Of a stretch of DNA of 64,000 nt, positions 1-9,019 are shown one piece after another. Where the stretch lies: positions 186,001 through 250,000 of the forward strand of contig MAAM01000011.1 of the NCBI GenBank assembly GCA_002162695.1. The letters run 5' to 3'. The notes below the pieces were generated by a model. It was not told the DNA's origin. It saw only the letters and a program-made list of their open reading frames with translations, and did not search any database. The stretch's first letter is position 1; each line of letters opens with the position of its first letter. Position numbers and translations under genes: made by a program. The stretch comes from Cycloclasticus sp. 46_120_T64 (GTDB taxonomy: Bacteria > Pseudomonadota > Gammaproteobacteria > Methylococcales > Cycloclasticaceae).

Positions 1-2
1 CG

Positions 3-485
3 GAGTTGTCTTTCGAATTGATCGATGAGAATAATAATGAGGTGACTGGAAAGGATTATTTGGGGCAGACGCTGATCGTGTTTTTTGGTTTTACCAATTG
101 CGCAGAAGTTTGTCCATCGGCGATGTATAAGTTAGCTGGGGTGTTAAAAAAGCTAGGCACTGAGGCGGAACAAGTTAATGTGTTATTCATCTCGGTTGAC
201 CCTAAACGAGACACACCGAAGAAGCTACAGCGGTATACCGATGTATTTGGCCCCGCCTTTATCGGCTTGACCGCTAAAAATGAGCTTGTTAAGCAGATGA
301 GTAAGCGCTACCGAGTGACATTTGGCTATGGCGACGCGGATGACGAGGGGAATTATGAGGTGTCGCATAGCGGTGCCATGTTCATTTTTGATAAGTTAGG
401 ACGGGCGCGTTTATTAGCGACCCAATCATCCTCTATGGAAGATATCTTATTGGATTTGCGCTGGTTGCTTAATAGTAAGGTTTAA
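3..485 (+). CDS. SCO1/SenC-family copper chaperone, 5' end outside window
   Basis: Thioredoxin-fold protein of the SCO1/SenC family, which delivers copper to or reduces the CuA site of cytochrome c oxidase in the periplasm. The copper-binding CxxxC lies in NCAEVCP (cysteines encoded at 99-101 and 111-113), and the distal ligand histidine is in VSHSG (codon 366-368). The SVDPKRDTP segment is also typical. The frame is open to the window edge without a convincing start; family members carry an N-terminal membrane anchor of 20-30 residues that is missing here, so the true start is upstream. Family assignment is secure; the oxidase partner is not visible. Confidence 0.9.
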   Translation, partial: ELSFELIDENNNEVTGKDYLGQTLIVFFGFTNCAEVCPSAMYKLAGVLKKLGTEAEQVNVLFISVDPKRDTPKKLQRYTDVFGPAFIGLTAKNELVKQMSKRYRVTFGYGDADDEGNYEVSHSGAMFIFDKLGRARLLATQSSSMEDILLDLRWLLNSKV

Positions 486-543
486 TCATAAAGAAAAGAT
501 GCTGCAGCGCTAAGAATTCGTGCTGTAGGCTACAGCTTTCGAT

Positions 544-1386
544 TTAAGCAGTGATGAATATTTCTTCGATTTCATCGATTTGCTCGGCAACACCTTCGAT
601 TTCGATGACCTCTATTTCATGGTTCAAGCCCAACTTCTTAAAGGCGGGTATGTCTGCCCAATTGACCGTGTGGCTGTTATTGCCGGAAGGGATCTGCAAG
701 TTAGCCACCAGTACGACGTCAGAATAATCGGCTTCGGGGTAGGGGTCCCTTAACAGGTTATTATGTTCCCAAACCACTTCAGTCAGGCTGTCTGGAAAGT
801 TCCAGTGTTCCACGATTAATTTGCCGACCTCTGGCTGTAGTTGCTCGATCATTTTTTCGAGAGCGTTTGAGTCGGCGAGTAATAGGGGGCAGTTTTCTGC
901 GGCCATTAGGATGGGTAAGGAACCGATGTTATGGAATAGGCCAGCGAGCATCGCCTGCTCAGGGTCTAAACCGTTTGAGTTTGCTGCAAGCACACGACTA
1001 AACGCGGCAACGTGTATGCTGTGTTGCCAAGTATTTTTGAAGTGTTCGCTGAGTTTTTTTGATTGGGTGCTGAACATTTGTTCAACGCTGATGCTCATGA
1101 TTAAGTTTTTAACCACCTTATTGCCCATTCGGGTGATCGCAATTTGAATATTGTCGATTTCACTGCGAGCCCTAAATAATGGCGAGTTGGCAACTTTTAA
1201 TAAACGCGCTGACAGTGCGGCATCGGTATTGATGATCGCGGCAAGGTCTTGTGCGGTAGAGTTTTCATCATTGGCCGCTTCCCGAGCCTTGGTGGCGACC
1301 TCAGGAAAGCTTGGTAAGATAAGTCTGTCATTCTCCAAATCACTCTTAATGGTTTGTAAGAACTCTTTGTGTGTAGGGATGCTCAT
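544..1386 (-). CDS. HDOD domain protein
   Basis: 280-residue protein formed almost entirely by an HDOD domain (about residues 20-220), a catalytically inactive relative of HD phosphohydrolases found in bacterial signalling proteins. Recognisable features are LPSFPEVATKAREAAND near the N-terminus, INTDAALSARLLKVANSP, the helix around IAITRMGNKVVKNLIMS, and AGLFHNIGSLPIL, where the HD pair of true hydrolases is replaced by HN. It has no fused receiver, GGDEF or EAL domain. It lies 25 bp downstream of ygfZ on the same strand, so the two may be co-transcribed. Its target is unknown; HDOD proteins often act in motility, cell-cycle or c-di-GMP circuits. Confidence 0.85.
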   Translation of the reverse strand: MSIPTHKEFLQTIKSDLENDRLILPSFPEVATKAREAANDENSTAQDLAAIINTDAALSARLLKVANSPLFRARSEIDNIQIAITRMGNKVVKNLIMSISVEQMFSTQSKKLSEHFKNTWQHSIHVAAFSRVLAANSNGLDPEQAMLAGLFHNIGSLPILMAAENCPLLLADSNALEKMIEQLQPEVGKLIVEHWNFPDSLTEVVWEHNNLLRDPYPEADYSDVVLVANLQIPSGNNSHTVNWADIPAFKKLGLNHEIEVIEIEGVAEQIDEIEEIFITA

Positions 1387-1411
1387 GGTTTTTTTTTGTG
1401 TTTATTTGCTT

Positions 1412-2290
1412 TTAGTCTAGATCATATTCTGCTTGTTGAATAATAACTTCGCTATTGTCACTTAAAACTAATGGGTTGTTTTCTATGCATTCCACTTTGA
1501 GGACGGCGAGTCCAGCGTAGTTGGAGTTTTTTGATTTATGTGAGCTTAAAATGGTGCCAATACTGTTATCTGTATTGAGCTGGTAAATGTCGTCGCCGGC
1601 TACGTATTTATTAGCTGATTGATAGGATACTAGGCGGCGCTTTACGCTACCTTTATAGTGCATGCGGGCGACAATCTCTTGCCCGGTGTAACAACCTTTT
1701 TTGAAATTAATCCCATTTAACTTATCTAGGTTAAGCATTTGAGGGATGAATAACTCGCTGGTGGCGGTGTTGACCTCGGGGTAGCAAGCGGAGGTTAATA
1801 TTTCCTGCCAAGGTTCGAGTTCCTGCTCGATACTGAATGAATCAGTTAGTTGCTCGCGTTGAAACTGCTGTTTGTTGCTGATTATAATTGTTAGATGAGC
1901 GTACGGGGCGATTGGAATGCTCGCGATGGGTGAGAGTTGTTGTTTTTGTTCTGTGCTTATTTCGTTTGCGCAGCCCAGTAGAACAAACTCGTCTGAAGCA
2001 TCGCGTATTGTTACCTTAGAGCGAAATACAAACATGCTTAAGCGTTTGACAATAAGGCTACTCATCTCACGAGGTAGTAACATGAGGAAATCATCGCCGT
2101 GTTTGACCAGATGGAATAAAGAAATGACGCGGCCCTTAGGGTTGCATAACGCGCCCAATGCACCGCCTGCTTCTGCTATAGCGAATACATCACAGGTCGT
2201 TTGCCCTTGTAAAAAGGTAGCCGCATCCTCACCGGATATCATTAGGCTGCTAGTGGATGCATTGAGTTCGAATAGGCGGAGAGGGTTCAT
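1412..2290 (-). CDS. ygfZ: YgfZ/GcvT-type folate-binding protein
   Basis: 292-residue member of the YgfZ (COG0354) family, a folate-dependent protein that supports assembly or repair of certain iron-sulfur enzymes, including the MiaB tRNA-modification enzyme. The signature KGCYTGQEIVARMHYKG with the conserved cysteine is intact, and the N-terminal LFLQGQTTCDV-type segment (here ATFLQGQTTCDV) is also typical. Location beside the succinate dehydrogenase operon, divergently transcribed, is a common gammaproteobacterial arrangement and fits an Fe-S maintenance role. The ATG at 2290 places the protein start close to the family norm. Confidence 0.93.
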   Translation of the reverse strand: MNPLRLFELNASTSSLMISGEDAATFLQGQTTCDVFAIAEAGGALGALCNPKGRVISLFHLVKHGDDFLMLLPREMSSLIVKRLSMFVFRSKVTIRDASDEFVLLGCANEISTEQKQQLSPIASIPIAPYAHLTIIISNKQQFQREQLTDSFSIEQELEPWQEILTSACYPEVNTATSELFIPQMLNLDKLNGINFKKGCYTGQEIVARMHYKGSVKRRLVSYQSANKYVAGDDIYQLNTDNSIGTILSSHKSKNSNYAGLAVLKVECIENNPLVLSDNSEVIIQQAEYDLD

Positions 2291-2425
2291 AAGCTTGCAG
2301 TAGTGAGTAAAACTGTATTGTATCGCTAACGGATGCTGATTAGGTGACTAAAAAACACAAGGATGTTCTTGAATATAATCGGTCGATGTTTTAATCTACC
2401 GCGTTTGTATTCAAGGGGAATATTG

Positions 2426-2587
2426 ATGGCTAAGGAATCTGACGTGGTTGATCTGTCTAAAAAAGATACGGCGAAAGAACAGAGCGAGATCCCTGCTGAA
2501 TCAGCGGTAGAAGTTAATGGGCGTGCCGGCCTAGAACCCACTCGTTATGGTGATTGGGAGAAAAACGGTCGTTGTATAGATTTTTGA
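2426..2587 (+). CDS. DUF1674 / SdhAF4-like succinate dehydrogenase assembly factor
   Basis: Small protein of 53 residues. I start it at the ATG at 2426 because AGGGGAA lies just upstream (2413-2419); the frame is open further upstream but there without a ribosome site. The C-terminus RYGDWEKNGRCIDF is the diagnostic DUF1674 motif shared with mitochondrial SDHAF4, which binds flavinylated SdhA and protects it before assembly. The N-terminal half is polar and probably disordered. It lies 38 bp before sdhC, so it is likely the first gene of the sdh operon. A TATAAT hexamer at 2374-2379 is a candidate -10 box, although no good -35 is seen at the usual distance. Confidence 0.85.
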   Translation: MAKESDVVDLSKKDTAKEQSEIPAESAVEVNGRAGLEPTRYGDWEKNGRCIDF

Positions 2588-2625
2588 GTTTTTCCTTCAC
2601 TTACTTTAGTCACTAGAGGTTTTAT

Positions 2626-3021
2626 ATGAGTAGTAATAATCGGCCACTATCGCCGCACTTAGATGTATATAAATTGCCATTATCGGCATTATTGTCCATC
2701 GTCCACCGTGGAACGGGTGCATTTCTTTCCTTAGGTTCAGTTGTTTTAGTTTGGTGGTTAATGGCACTTGCGGGTGGCCAAGAATCATTTGCCTCGGCTC
2801 AGTCGTTTATGGGCAGCTTTTTTGGTTGTTTGATCTTATTTGGTTGGACCTTTGCGTTGTTTTTTCACTTGGCAAATGGCATTAGACATTTGGTTTGGGA
2901 TGCTGGTTACGGGTTTGAGAAAGAAGCTGTTGAAAAGTCTTCTTTGGTGGTATTGGGTGCAGCAGGTTTCTTAACAATACTTGTTTGGATTGTTGCCTTT
3001 ACATTTTCTACAGGAGCATAA
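2626..3021 (+). CDS. sdhC: Succinate dehydrogenase cytochrome b556 subunit
   Basis: 131-residue membrane anchor of complex II, with three hydrophobic helices. The N-terminal RPLSPHLDVYKLPLSALLSIVHRGTG is characteristic, with the quinone-site serine and arginine in the SIVHR region, and the heme-binding histidine is in HLANGIRHLVWD. With SdhD it carries heme b and the ubiquinone site in the inner membrane. First of the four structural genes; the stop is separated from sdhD by one base, indicating translational coupling. Confidence 0.96.
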   Translation: MSSNNRPLSPHLDVYKLPLSALLSIVHRGTGAFLSLGSVVLVWWLMALAGGQESFASAQSFMGSFFGCLILFGWTFALFFHLANGIRHLVWDAGYGFEKEAVEKSSLVVLGAAGFLTILVWIVAFTFSTGA

Positions 3022-3022
3022 A

Positions 3023-3403
3023 ATGAGTTTAAGATCGCCATTAGGAGAGGCCAAGGGTCTCGGGTCTGCAAAAGAAGGTTTACACCATTGGTGGGCGCAG
3101 CGTGTTACCGCTATTGCACTTATCCCATTAACTATATGGTTTGCATTTAAAGTTGCGGTACTTAGCCAGTCTGATTACCAAACTGTGTTGGCGTGCATAG
3201 GCTCTCCATGGTCTGCTGCGTTGATTGTTTCTTTAATCGTGGCTGCTTTTTATCATGCAGCACTCGGTATGCAAGTTATTTTTGAGGATTACATCGGTCA
3301 TAAAGCGGCTCGTGTAGGCGCTATCATGGCGACCAACCTCTTATTATTTTTATTAGGTGCGGCGGCAATTATTGCTGTTGTTCGTATTGCCCTCGGAGGC
3401 TAG
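3023..3403 (+). CDS. sdhD: Succinate dehydrogenase hydrophobic anchor subunit
   Basis: 126-residue second membrane anchor of complex II. The start is the ATG at 3023, one base after the sdhC stop and preceded by CAGGAG; an in-frame start further upstream would overlap sdhC by about 40 bp and is less likely. Three predicted transmembrane segments follow a short cytoplasmic N-terminus. The GLHHWWAQRVTAIALIPL segment and YHAALGMQVIFEDYI, which holds the second heme-proximal histidine and the quinone-site region, are standard for SdhD. Confidence 0.95.
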   Translation: MSLRSPLGEAKGLGSAKEGLHHWWAQRVTAIALIPLTIWFAFKVAVLSQSDYQTVLACIGSPWSAALIVSLIVAAFYHAALGMQVIFEDYIGHKAARVGAIMATNLLLFLLGAAAIIAVVRIALGG

Positions 3404-3409
3404 AGTTTT

Positions 3410-5203
3410 ATGAGTATTAAAGATTATAAAATAACCGAACATAAGTACGACGTAGTTGTTGTCGGCGCGGGCGGTGCGGGTTTACGTGCAACGTTTGGTA
3501 TGGCTCAAAAAGGCCTCAAAACGGCGTGTATTACTAAAGTTTTCCCAACGCGTAGCCATACGGTTGCTGCTCAAGGTGGTATTAGTGCGGCCTTAGGTAA
3601 TATGGGTGAAGATGATTGGCGCTGGCATATGTATGACACCGTCAAAGGTTCAGATTGGTTGGGTGACCAAGACGCGATTGAATACATGTGTCGTGAAGCG
3701 ATCCCAGCGATTGTTGAGCTGGAGCACTACGGTGTACCATTTTCACGTACCGAAGAAGGGAAAATTTACCAACGTCCATTCGGTGGCATGACCACTAATT
3801 ACGGTGAAGGTACTGCACAACGTACGTGTGCGGCTGCTGATAGAACTGGACACGCGATTCTTCATACGCTTTACCAACAATCTTTAAAGCACGATGCTGA
3901 ATTCTTTATTGAGTATTTTGCATTAGACTTAATTATGGATGAAGACGGCGTTTGCCGTGGTGTATTAGCGCTTAAAATGGACGATGGAACCTTACATTTG
4001 TTCCGTTCACATATGGCAGTCATGGCAACCGGTGGTTACGGTCGTTCATACTTCTCTTGTACATCGGCTCATACTTGCACCGGTGACGGTAATGCGATGG
4101 TATTACGTGCTGGTTTACCGTTACAAGATATGGAGTTTGTGCAATTCCACCCAACCGGTATTTATGGTTCGGGTTGTCTCATTACTGAAGGTGTGCGTGG
4201 TGAGGGTGGTTACTTAACGAACTCTAAAGGCGAACGCTTTATGGAGCGTTATGCGCCGAATGCTAAAGACTTGGCTTCACGTGATGTTGTTAGTCGTTCT
4301 ATGACGATCGAAATTAACGAAGGCCGTGGTGTAGGTCCAGATGGTGATCATATCCATCTTCACCTTGAGCATTTAGGCCCTGAAGTTATTAACGAACGTC
4401 TACCAGGTATCGCAGAAAGCGCGAAGATTTTTGCTGGTGTTGATGTGTCTAAAGAACCTATTCCTGTATTACCAACGGTTCACTACAATATGGGTGGTAT
4501 TCCAACCAACTATAAAGGCGAAGTGGTTACCTTGAAAGACGGTGACCCAGATGCGGTTGTTTCAGGCTTAATGGCGATTGGTGAGGCGGCTTGTGTGTCT
4601 GTACATGGCGCTAATAGACTGGGTTCTAACTCCTTGCTTGATTTGGTTGTATTCGGACGCTCTGCAGCGATTAGAGCGGCAGAAGTTGTGACGCCGAGTA
4701 CTGAGCATATTGAATTAGGCGAAGCAGCTTGTGATGAAGCGTTAACGCGTTTGGATAAGTTCCGTAATGCCAATGGTTCTAAGAAAACTGCGGATATTCG
4801 TCTTGATATGCAAAAAGCGATGCAAGCTCATGCAGCGGTATTTAGAACGGGCGAATCAATGCAAGAAGGCGTTGATAAAATCACTGCGGTTCAAGAATCG
4901 TTTAAAGATGTTTCTGTTACCGATCGTTCATTAATTTGGAACACCGATTTAATTGAAACCCTAGAGCTTGATAACTTGTTGTCTCAGGCGGCGGTGACTA
5001 TTACCGGTGCGTTGAATAGAGAAGAAAGCCGTGGCGGGCATGCTCGTGAAGATTATCCGGATAGAGATGATGCTAATTGGCATAAGCACTCTATCATGTG
5101 GATTGATGAGCAAAATAAAGTCGACATCAAATATCGTCCGGTTCATATGTATACACTGACAGATGATGTGGAAGTTGTGCCGCCTAAAAAGCGTGTCTAT
5201 TAA
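3410..5203 (+). CDS. sdhA: Succinate dehydrogenase flavoprotein subunit
   Basis: 597-residue FAD-containing catalytic subunit that oxidises succinate to fumarate on the cytoplasmic face. The N-terminal dinucleotide-binding motif [11 protein letters not shown] is followed by [17 protein letters not shown], whose histidine is the covalent FAD attachment site. [23 protein letters not shown], the capping domain and the C-terminal [14 protein letters not shown] segment are all present. Length is typical. Both flavinylation and assembly helpers (SdhE and the SdhAF4-like protein) are encoded in the same operon. Confidence 0.98.
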   Translation: MSIKDYKITEHKYDVVVVGAGGAGLRATFGMAQKGLKTACITKVFPTRSHTVAAQGGISAALGNMGEDDWRWHMYDTVKGSDWLGDQDAIEYMCREAIPAIVELEHYGVPFSRTEEGKIYQRPFGGMTTNYGEGTAQRTCAAADRTGHAILHTLYQQSLKHDAEFFIEYFALDLIMDEDGVCRGVLALKMDDGTLHLFRSHMAVMATGGYGRSYFSCTSAHTCTGDGNAMVLRAGLPLQDMEFVQFHPTGIYGSGCLITEGVRGEGGYLTNSKGERFMERYAPNAKDLASRDVVSRSMTIEINEGRGVGPDGDHIHLHLEHLGPEVINERLPGIAESAKIFAGVDVSKEPIPVLPTVHYNMGGIPTNYKGEVVTLKDGDPDAVVSGLMAIGEAACVSVHGANRLGSNSLLDLVVFGRSAAIRAAEVVTPSTEHIELGEAACDEALTRLDKFRNANGSKKTADIRLDMQKAMQAHAAVFRTGESMQEGVDKITAVQESFKDVSVTDRSLIWNTDLIETLELDNLLSQAAVTITGALNREESRGGHAREDYPDRDDANWHKHSIMWIDEQNKVDIKYRPVHMYTLTDDVEVVPPKKRVY

Positions 5204-5222
5204 GATTAACGAGGATTAAGAA

Positions 5223-6008
5223 ATGGCTGAATTTAAACTTCCAGAAAATTCTGTAATACAAAAAGGTAAAACTTACCCAGCACCTGAAGGTGCCACTAGA
5301 ATCCAAGAGGTAGAAGTTTACCGTTGGGATCCTGATAGTGGTGAAAACCCTCGTGTTGATAAGTATAAAATTGATTTAGATAGTTGTGGGCCAATGGTAT
5401 TGGACGCGATTATCAAAATTAAGAACGAGATCGACCCAACGTTGACGTTCCGTCGTTCATGCCGTGAAGGTATTTGCGGTTCATGTTCAATGAACATTAA
5501 CGGTAAAAATACCCTAGCGTGTACTAAAGATATTGGCGACATTGAGGGTCCAATTAAAATTTACCCATTGCCGCATATGCCAGTGGTTAAAGATATTGTG
5601 CCGGACTTGACCCATTTTTATGCGCAATACGCATCAATTAAACCTTGGATTCAATCATCCACACCACCTCCATCAGATAGAGAGCGTTTGCAATCTAAAG
5701 AAGACCGTACAAAGCTGGATGGCCTGTACGAATGTATTCTTTGTGCTTGTTGTTCAACATCTTGCCCGAGCTACTGGTGGAATGGCGATCGTTACCTAGG
5801 CCCTGCTATTTTGTTGCAAGCTTACCGTTGGTTGGCTGATTCGCGTGATGAAAATGCCGGTGAGCGTTTAGATGAGTTAGAAGATCCGTTTAAGTTGTAT
5901 CGTTGTCATACAATTATGAACTGTACTGAGACTTGCCCTAAAGGCTTGAACCCGGCTAAAGCGATTGCTGAAATTAAGAAATTATTAGTTGAACGTAAAA
6001 TTGCTTAA
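5223..6008 (+). CDS. sdhB: Succinate dehydrogenase iron-sulfur subunit
   Basis: 261-residue electron-transfer subunit. Cluster ligands are visible in order: [16 protein letters not shown]...C for the plant-type [2Fe-2S], [12 protein letters not shown] for the [4Fe-4S], and [17 protein letters not shown] for the [3Fe-4S] centre. It carries about 25 more residues than the E. coli protein, mainly an N-terminal leader-like stretch before [11 protein letters not shown]. An AACGAGGA ribosome site precedes the ATG. Its TAA stop overlaps the sdhE start (TAATG), giving strict coupling to the assembly factor. Confidence 0.97.
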   Translation: MAEFKLPENSVIQKGKTYPAPEGATRIQEVEVYRWDPDSGENPRVDKYKIDLDSCGPMVLDAIIKIKNEIDPTLTFRRSCREGICGSCSMNINGKNTLACTKDIGDIEGPIKIYPLPHMPVVKDIVPDLTHFYAQYASIKPWIQSSTPPPSDRERLQSKEDRTKLDGLYECILCACCSTSCPSYWWNGDRYLGPAILLQAYRWLADSRDENAGERLDELEDPFKLYRCHTIMNCTETCPKGLNPAKAIAEIKKLLVERKIA

Positions 6009-6244
6009 TGGATTCTAAGTCAAAACTTCTTTGGCGGTGTCGCCGCGGTATGAAGGAGTTGGATGTCCTGTTTACTAATTTTGTCGAGTCGTCTTACGAT
6101 GATTTGCCAGACCATGAAAAACAGGCATTCGCTAAGTTGTTGGATATTGAAGATCCGGTGATTCTTGGATTTATGTTGTATGGCGACAAACCTGAAGATC
6201 CAGATGTCGCCCGCATCGTTGAAAAAATCCATACCAGCGTTTGA
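6008..6244 (+). CDS. sdhE: FAD assembly factor SdhE
   Basis: 78-residue SdhE (YgfY/CptB) family protein that promotes covalent attachment of FAD to SdhA. The family signature RRGMKELD (RGxxE) is present at residues 12-19, and the helical bundle segment LPDHEKQAFAKLLDIEDP follows. The start codon overlaps the sdhB stop by one base. It is followed by ygfX, the usual partner in gammaproteobacteria, although the two are separated by a strong terminator (see that entry). Confidence 0.95.
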   Translation: MDSKSKLLWRCRRGMKELDVLFTNFVESSYDDLPDHEKQAFAKLLDIEDPVILGFMLYGDKPEDPDVARIVEKIHTSV

Positions 6245-6665
6245 GATAGACCTAATAAACCCCGTAACACGACATGTTGTTACGGGGTTTATTTTTTTGA
6301 GCGCGTTGATTTGTTGCTGGTCCAATAGCTTGTTACCCATTCTGAAATTCGGTTTATCTGTCGCTGTGTTATTCAGCTTCCTAGCTGGGTTTAGAAAAGG
6401 CGCTTTTTGTCACCGGGGATTACGCAGTATTGCTTGCCAGCCAGATGCTTATTGGTTGTTGTACGATACGAAGGGCTGCCGGCACGATGCGACTCTGCTG
6501 GATTCGAGTGTTATTATCGGGCCGTTTTATTTCTTAAATTTTGTTAGCCAAACTGGGCCTATTCCGCTGTTGCTGACGACGGACTCTATGTCTGTTGAGG
6601 CGGCTAGGAAGCTACGTGTTAGCTTGAAGCTGTATCGTCAGCAATTAATTGCGGCCCGGCTTTAG
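6204..6665 (+). CDS. ygfX: YgfX (CptA)-like membrane protein
   Basis: About 154 residues. The N-terminal FEIDLINPVTRHVVTGF resembles the family's opening before two transmembrane helices (about residues 25-62), and the C-terminal LLLTTDSMSVEAARKLRVSL matches the soluble domain end (E. coli has LWLAADSMDEAEWRDLRRM). The start is uncertain. The family's opening segment lies close to the sdhE stop, so I favour the ATG at 6204, giving 41 bp of overlap with sdhE; a TTG at 6297 would remove the opening segment. YgfX is the proposed partner of SdhE and has been described as affecting cell shape or flavinylation. The 3' end overlaps the converging nadB by 21 bp. Confidence 0.72.
   Translation: MSPASLKKSIPAFEIDLINPVTRHVVTGFIFLSALICCWSNSLLPILKFGLSVAVLFSFLAGFRKGAFCHRGLRSIACQPDAYWLLYDTKGCRHDATLLDSSVIIGPFYFLNFVSQTGPIPLLLTTDSMSVEAARKLRVSLKLYRQQLIAARL
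6254..6299 (+). terminator. Strong intrinsic terminator after sdhE, inside the ygfX reading frame
   Basis: A perfect 13-bp stem (AAACCCCGTAACA at 6257-6269 with its complement at 6278-6290), loop of eight bases, then seven T at 6292-6298; flanking A/T bases extend the pairing. It begins about ten bases after the sdhE stop and ends the sdh operon. It also lies within the early codons of ygfX. Confidence 0.9.
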
Positions 6666-8255
6666 TACGGTGTCCCGCTTGAAGTTTTTATCGTCCAACT
6701 CGGGGTAGTCACGGGTGTAATGCAGGCCGCGGCTTTCTTTACGGCTTAAAGCGCTATCAATAATCAACTCAGCGGTGTGAGCAAGGTTTCTCAGCTCAAG
6801 GAAATCGTTGGTGACGTGGAAATTACTGTAATAATCTTCAATTTCTTTATTGAGTAGGGTGATGCGGTTTTTTGCTCTCTGTAAACGTTTGGTTGTTCTG
6901 ACGATACCCACGTAATCCCACATGAATTGACGTAATTCGGCCCAGTTATGCGAGACCACGATGGCTTCATCGGAATTGATGACATTGCTGTCATCCCATG
7001 GGCGGATAATGGCTGTTTTTCGGTTGTCGCTTAGGTAGTTTTGTATGTGTTTGCTGGCTTGTTTAGCGAACACCAAGCACTCTAAAATTGAATTGCTGGC
7101 CATTCTGTTGGCGCCGTGTAGGCCGGTAAAAGCGGTTTCGCCAATCGCGTATAAGCCATGGATGTCGGTTGAGCCGTGTTTATCGGTTATCACTCCACCG
7201 CAAGTGTAGTGGGCGGCAGGTACCACCGGCAACGGATCCTTGGTCATATCGAAGCCGAAGTCTAAACACTTTTTATATAACATCGGAAAGTGTGACTTAG
7301 TGAATTGCGGGGTGAGGTGGCTAATGTCTAAGAAAACAGACTCTATGCCGAGGCGCTTCATTTCGTGGTCGATGGCTCTGGCGACGATGTCGCGTGGTGC
7401 TAACTCAGCGCGTTTGTCGAAACGCGGCATAAAACGTGAGCCGTCGGGGAGTAATAATAATCCACCTTCGCCTCTGACGGCTTCGCTGATCAAAAATGAT
7501 TTGGCTTGCGGGTGGTATAAGCAAGTTGGGTGGAATTGCATAAATTCCATATTAGCTACCCGACAGCCTGCTCGCCAAGCCATGGCGATACCATCGCCGG
7601 TTGATACATCAGGGTTGCTGGTATAGAGGTAGACCTTGCTAGCGCCACCGGTTGCCAAGGTGATGCAGGGGGCGCTCATGCTGAAGATGCGATCTTTTTT
7701 GGTATCTAATACATAACAGCCGATGATCTTACTGCTGCTCGAGTTAACGTCGTCTTCGGTAATTAAATCAATGACATTATGGTGCTCAAATATTTTGATA
7801 TTTCGCTGGTTGAGGACTTGCTCATTTAGCGCTGTTTGTACCGCGCGGCCTGTTGAATCATCAGCGTGCACGACGCGGCGATGAGAATGGCCGCCTTCCT
7901 TGGTCAGGTGTAGCTTGTTATTTGAGTCTGAGCTATCGTTGGTGGAAAACTGCACGTTATTACTGATTAACCAGTCGATGCTGGCCTTCCCATTGGCGAC
8001 GACTAATTCAACGGTATCCTCATGACAAAGACCGGCGCCGGCTTTGATGGTATCTTTTTTATGGGCTTCGATGCTGTCAAATTCATCCAGTACCGCAGAG
8101 ATGCCACCTTGTGCGTAAAAAGTGCTTCCTTCTGACATATTGGACTTAGAAATAATGGCTATTTGCAGTCGACTGGGTAATGAGAGGGCGAGGCCTAAAC
8201 CAGCCGCACCGCTGCCAATGATGATGACGTCGAAGGTAAAAGTATTGTCTTGCAT
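6645..8255 (-). CDS. nadB: L-aspartate oxidase
   Basis: 536-residue flavoenzyme making iminoaspartate from L-aspartate, the first step of de novo NAD synthesis. It belongs to the SdhA/FrdA flavoprotein family: VIIIGSGAAGLGLAL at the N-terminus, STFYAQGGISAVLDE, MEFMQFHPTCLYHP, EAVRGEGGLLL and the C-terminal SRKESRGLHYTRDYPE. I start it at the ATG at 8255 because the 26 extra residues of the longer frame are unlike the family and E. coli NadB has almost the same length. It is divergent from rpoE, the same neighbour as in Pseudomonas and E. coli. The 3' end overlaps ygfX by 21 bp. Confidence 0.95.
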   Translation of the reverse strand: MQDNTFTFDVIIIGSGAAGLGLALSLPSRLQIAIISKSNMSEGSTFYAQGGISAVLDEFDSIEAHKKDTIKAGAGLCHEDTVELVVANGKASIDWLISNNVQFSTNDSSDSNNKLHLTKEGGHSHRRVVHADDSTGRAVQTALNEQVLNQRNIKIFEHHNVIDLITEDDVNSSSSKIIGCYVLDTKKDRIFSMSAPCITLATGGASKVYLYTSNPDVSTGDGIAMAWRAGCRVANMEFMQFHPTCLYHPQAKSFLISEAVRGEGGLLLLPDGSRFMPRFDKRAELAPRDIVARAIDHEMKRLGIESVFLDISHLTPQFTKSHFPMLYKKCLDFGFDMTKDPLPVVPAAHYTCGGVITDKHGSTDIHGLYAIGETAFTGLHGANRMASNSILECLVFAKQASKHIQNYLSDNRKTAIIRPWDDSNVINSDEAIVVSHNWAELRQFMWDYVGIVRTTKRLQRAKNRITLLNKEIEDYYSNFHVTNDFLELRNLAHTAELIIDSALSRKESRGLHYTRDYPELDDKNFKRDTVLKPGRN

Positions 8256-8425
8256 GTTAATAATTTGAATTGATACGCTTTTAAGGGTAATAATGTAGTT
8301 TACTAACACTAAATTATACGGAATAAATATCAACTTGCCTTTTTATATTCAACAATTGAACTACTTAATGGACTCTTGGTCTTTTGAACAAGGCGAGCGG
8401 TTTATTGTGGTCAGTTTGAGGCGAT

Positions 8426-9004
8426 ATGATGACTGATTATGACGATAAGTTGTTAGTCAGTGAGGTTCAAGGTGGTAATAAGAAGGCGTTTGATATGCTT
8501 GTGCAGCGGTATCAGCAGCGTGTTGTTCAGTTGGTGGCCCGTTATGTACGCGACTCTAGTGAGGCTCAGGATGTTGCGCAAGAGGCTTTCATTAAGGCTT
8601 ATAAGGCGCTACCTAACTTCAGAGGCGAGAGTGCTTTTTACACTTGGCTTTACCGGATTGCAGTGAATACGGCAAAGAATTATTTGGTGGCTCGCGCCAG
8701 AAGGTCCTCAGGTAATGAGGTCGATGTGGCTGAAGCAGAGAATTTTTCCGGTGCGTTTAGGTTAAAGGTCTGTGATACCCCAGAGCACTTATTGCTCAGT
8801 GAGGAAATTAGAGTGACGGTTCAGCGGGCGATAGAAGGATTACCCAATGAACTTAAAATGGCGATTAGGTATCGTGAGCTTGATGGCATGACCTATGATG
8901 AAATAGCGAAAAAGATGGACTGCCCAGTCGGTACTGTCCGCTCGCGGATATTTAGGGCAAGAGAGGCGGTGGATAAGATTTTAGAGCCACTACTCGATGA
9001 ATGA
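8426..9004 (+). CDS. rpoE: RNA polymerase sigma-E factor (AlgU/RpoE type)
   Basis: 192-residue ECF sigma factor with very high resemblance to RpoE/AlgU: region 2 around FDMLVQRYQQRVVQLVARY through FRGESAFYTWLYRIAVNTAKN, and region 4 with ELDGMTYDEIAKKMDCPVGTVRSRIFRARE. It directs the envelope-stress response. A weak sigma-E-like promoter can be read upstream (TGAACTA at 8357-8363, 16 bp, TCTTT at 8380-8384), compatible with autoregulation but poor in the -10. The start has TTGAGG upstream and two consecutive ATGs. The next gene is a truncated-looking anti-sigma. Confidence 0.96.
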   Translation: MMTDYDDKLLVSEVQGGNKKAFDMLVQRYQQRVVQLVARYVRDSSEAQDVAQEAFIKAYKALPNFRGESAFYTWLYRIAVNTAKNYLVARARRSSGNEVDVAEAENFSGAFRLKVCDTPEHLLLSEEIRVTVQRAIEGLPNELKMAIRYRELDGMTYDEIAKKMDCPVGTVRSRIFRAREAVDKILEPLLDE

Positions 9005-9019
9005 TATATTGGATAAGAG

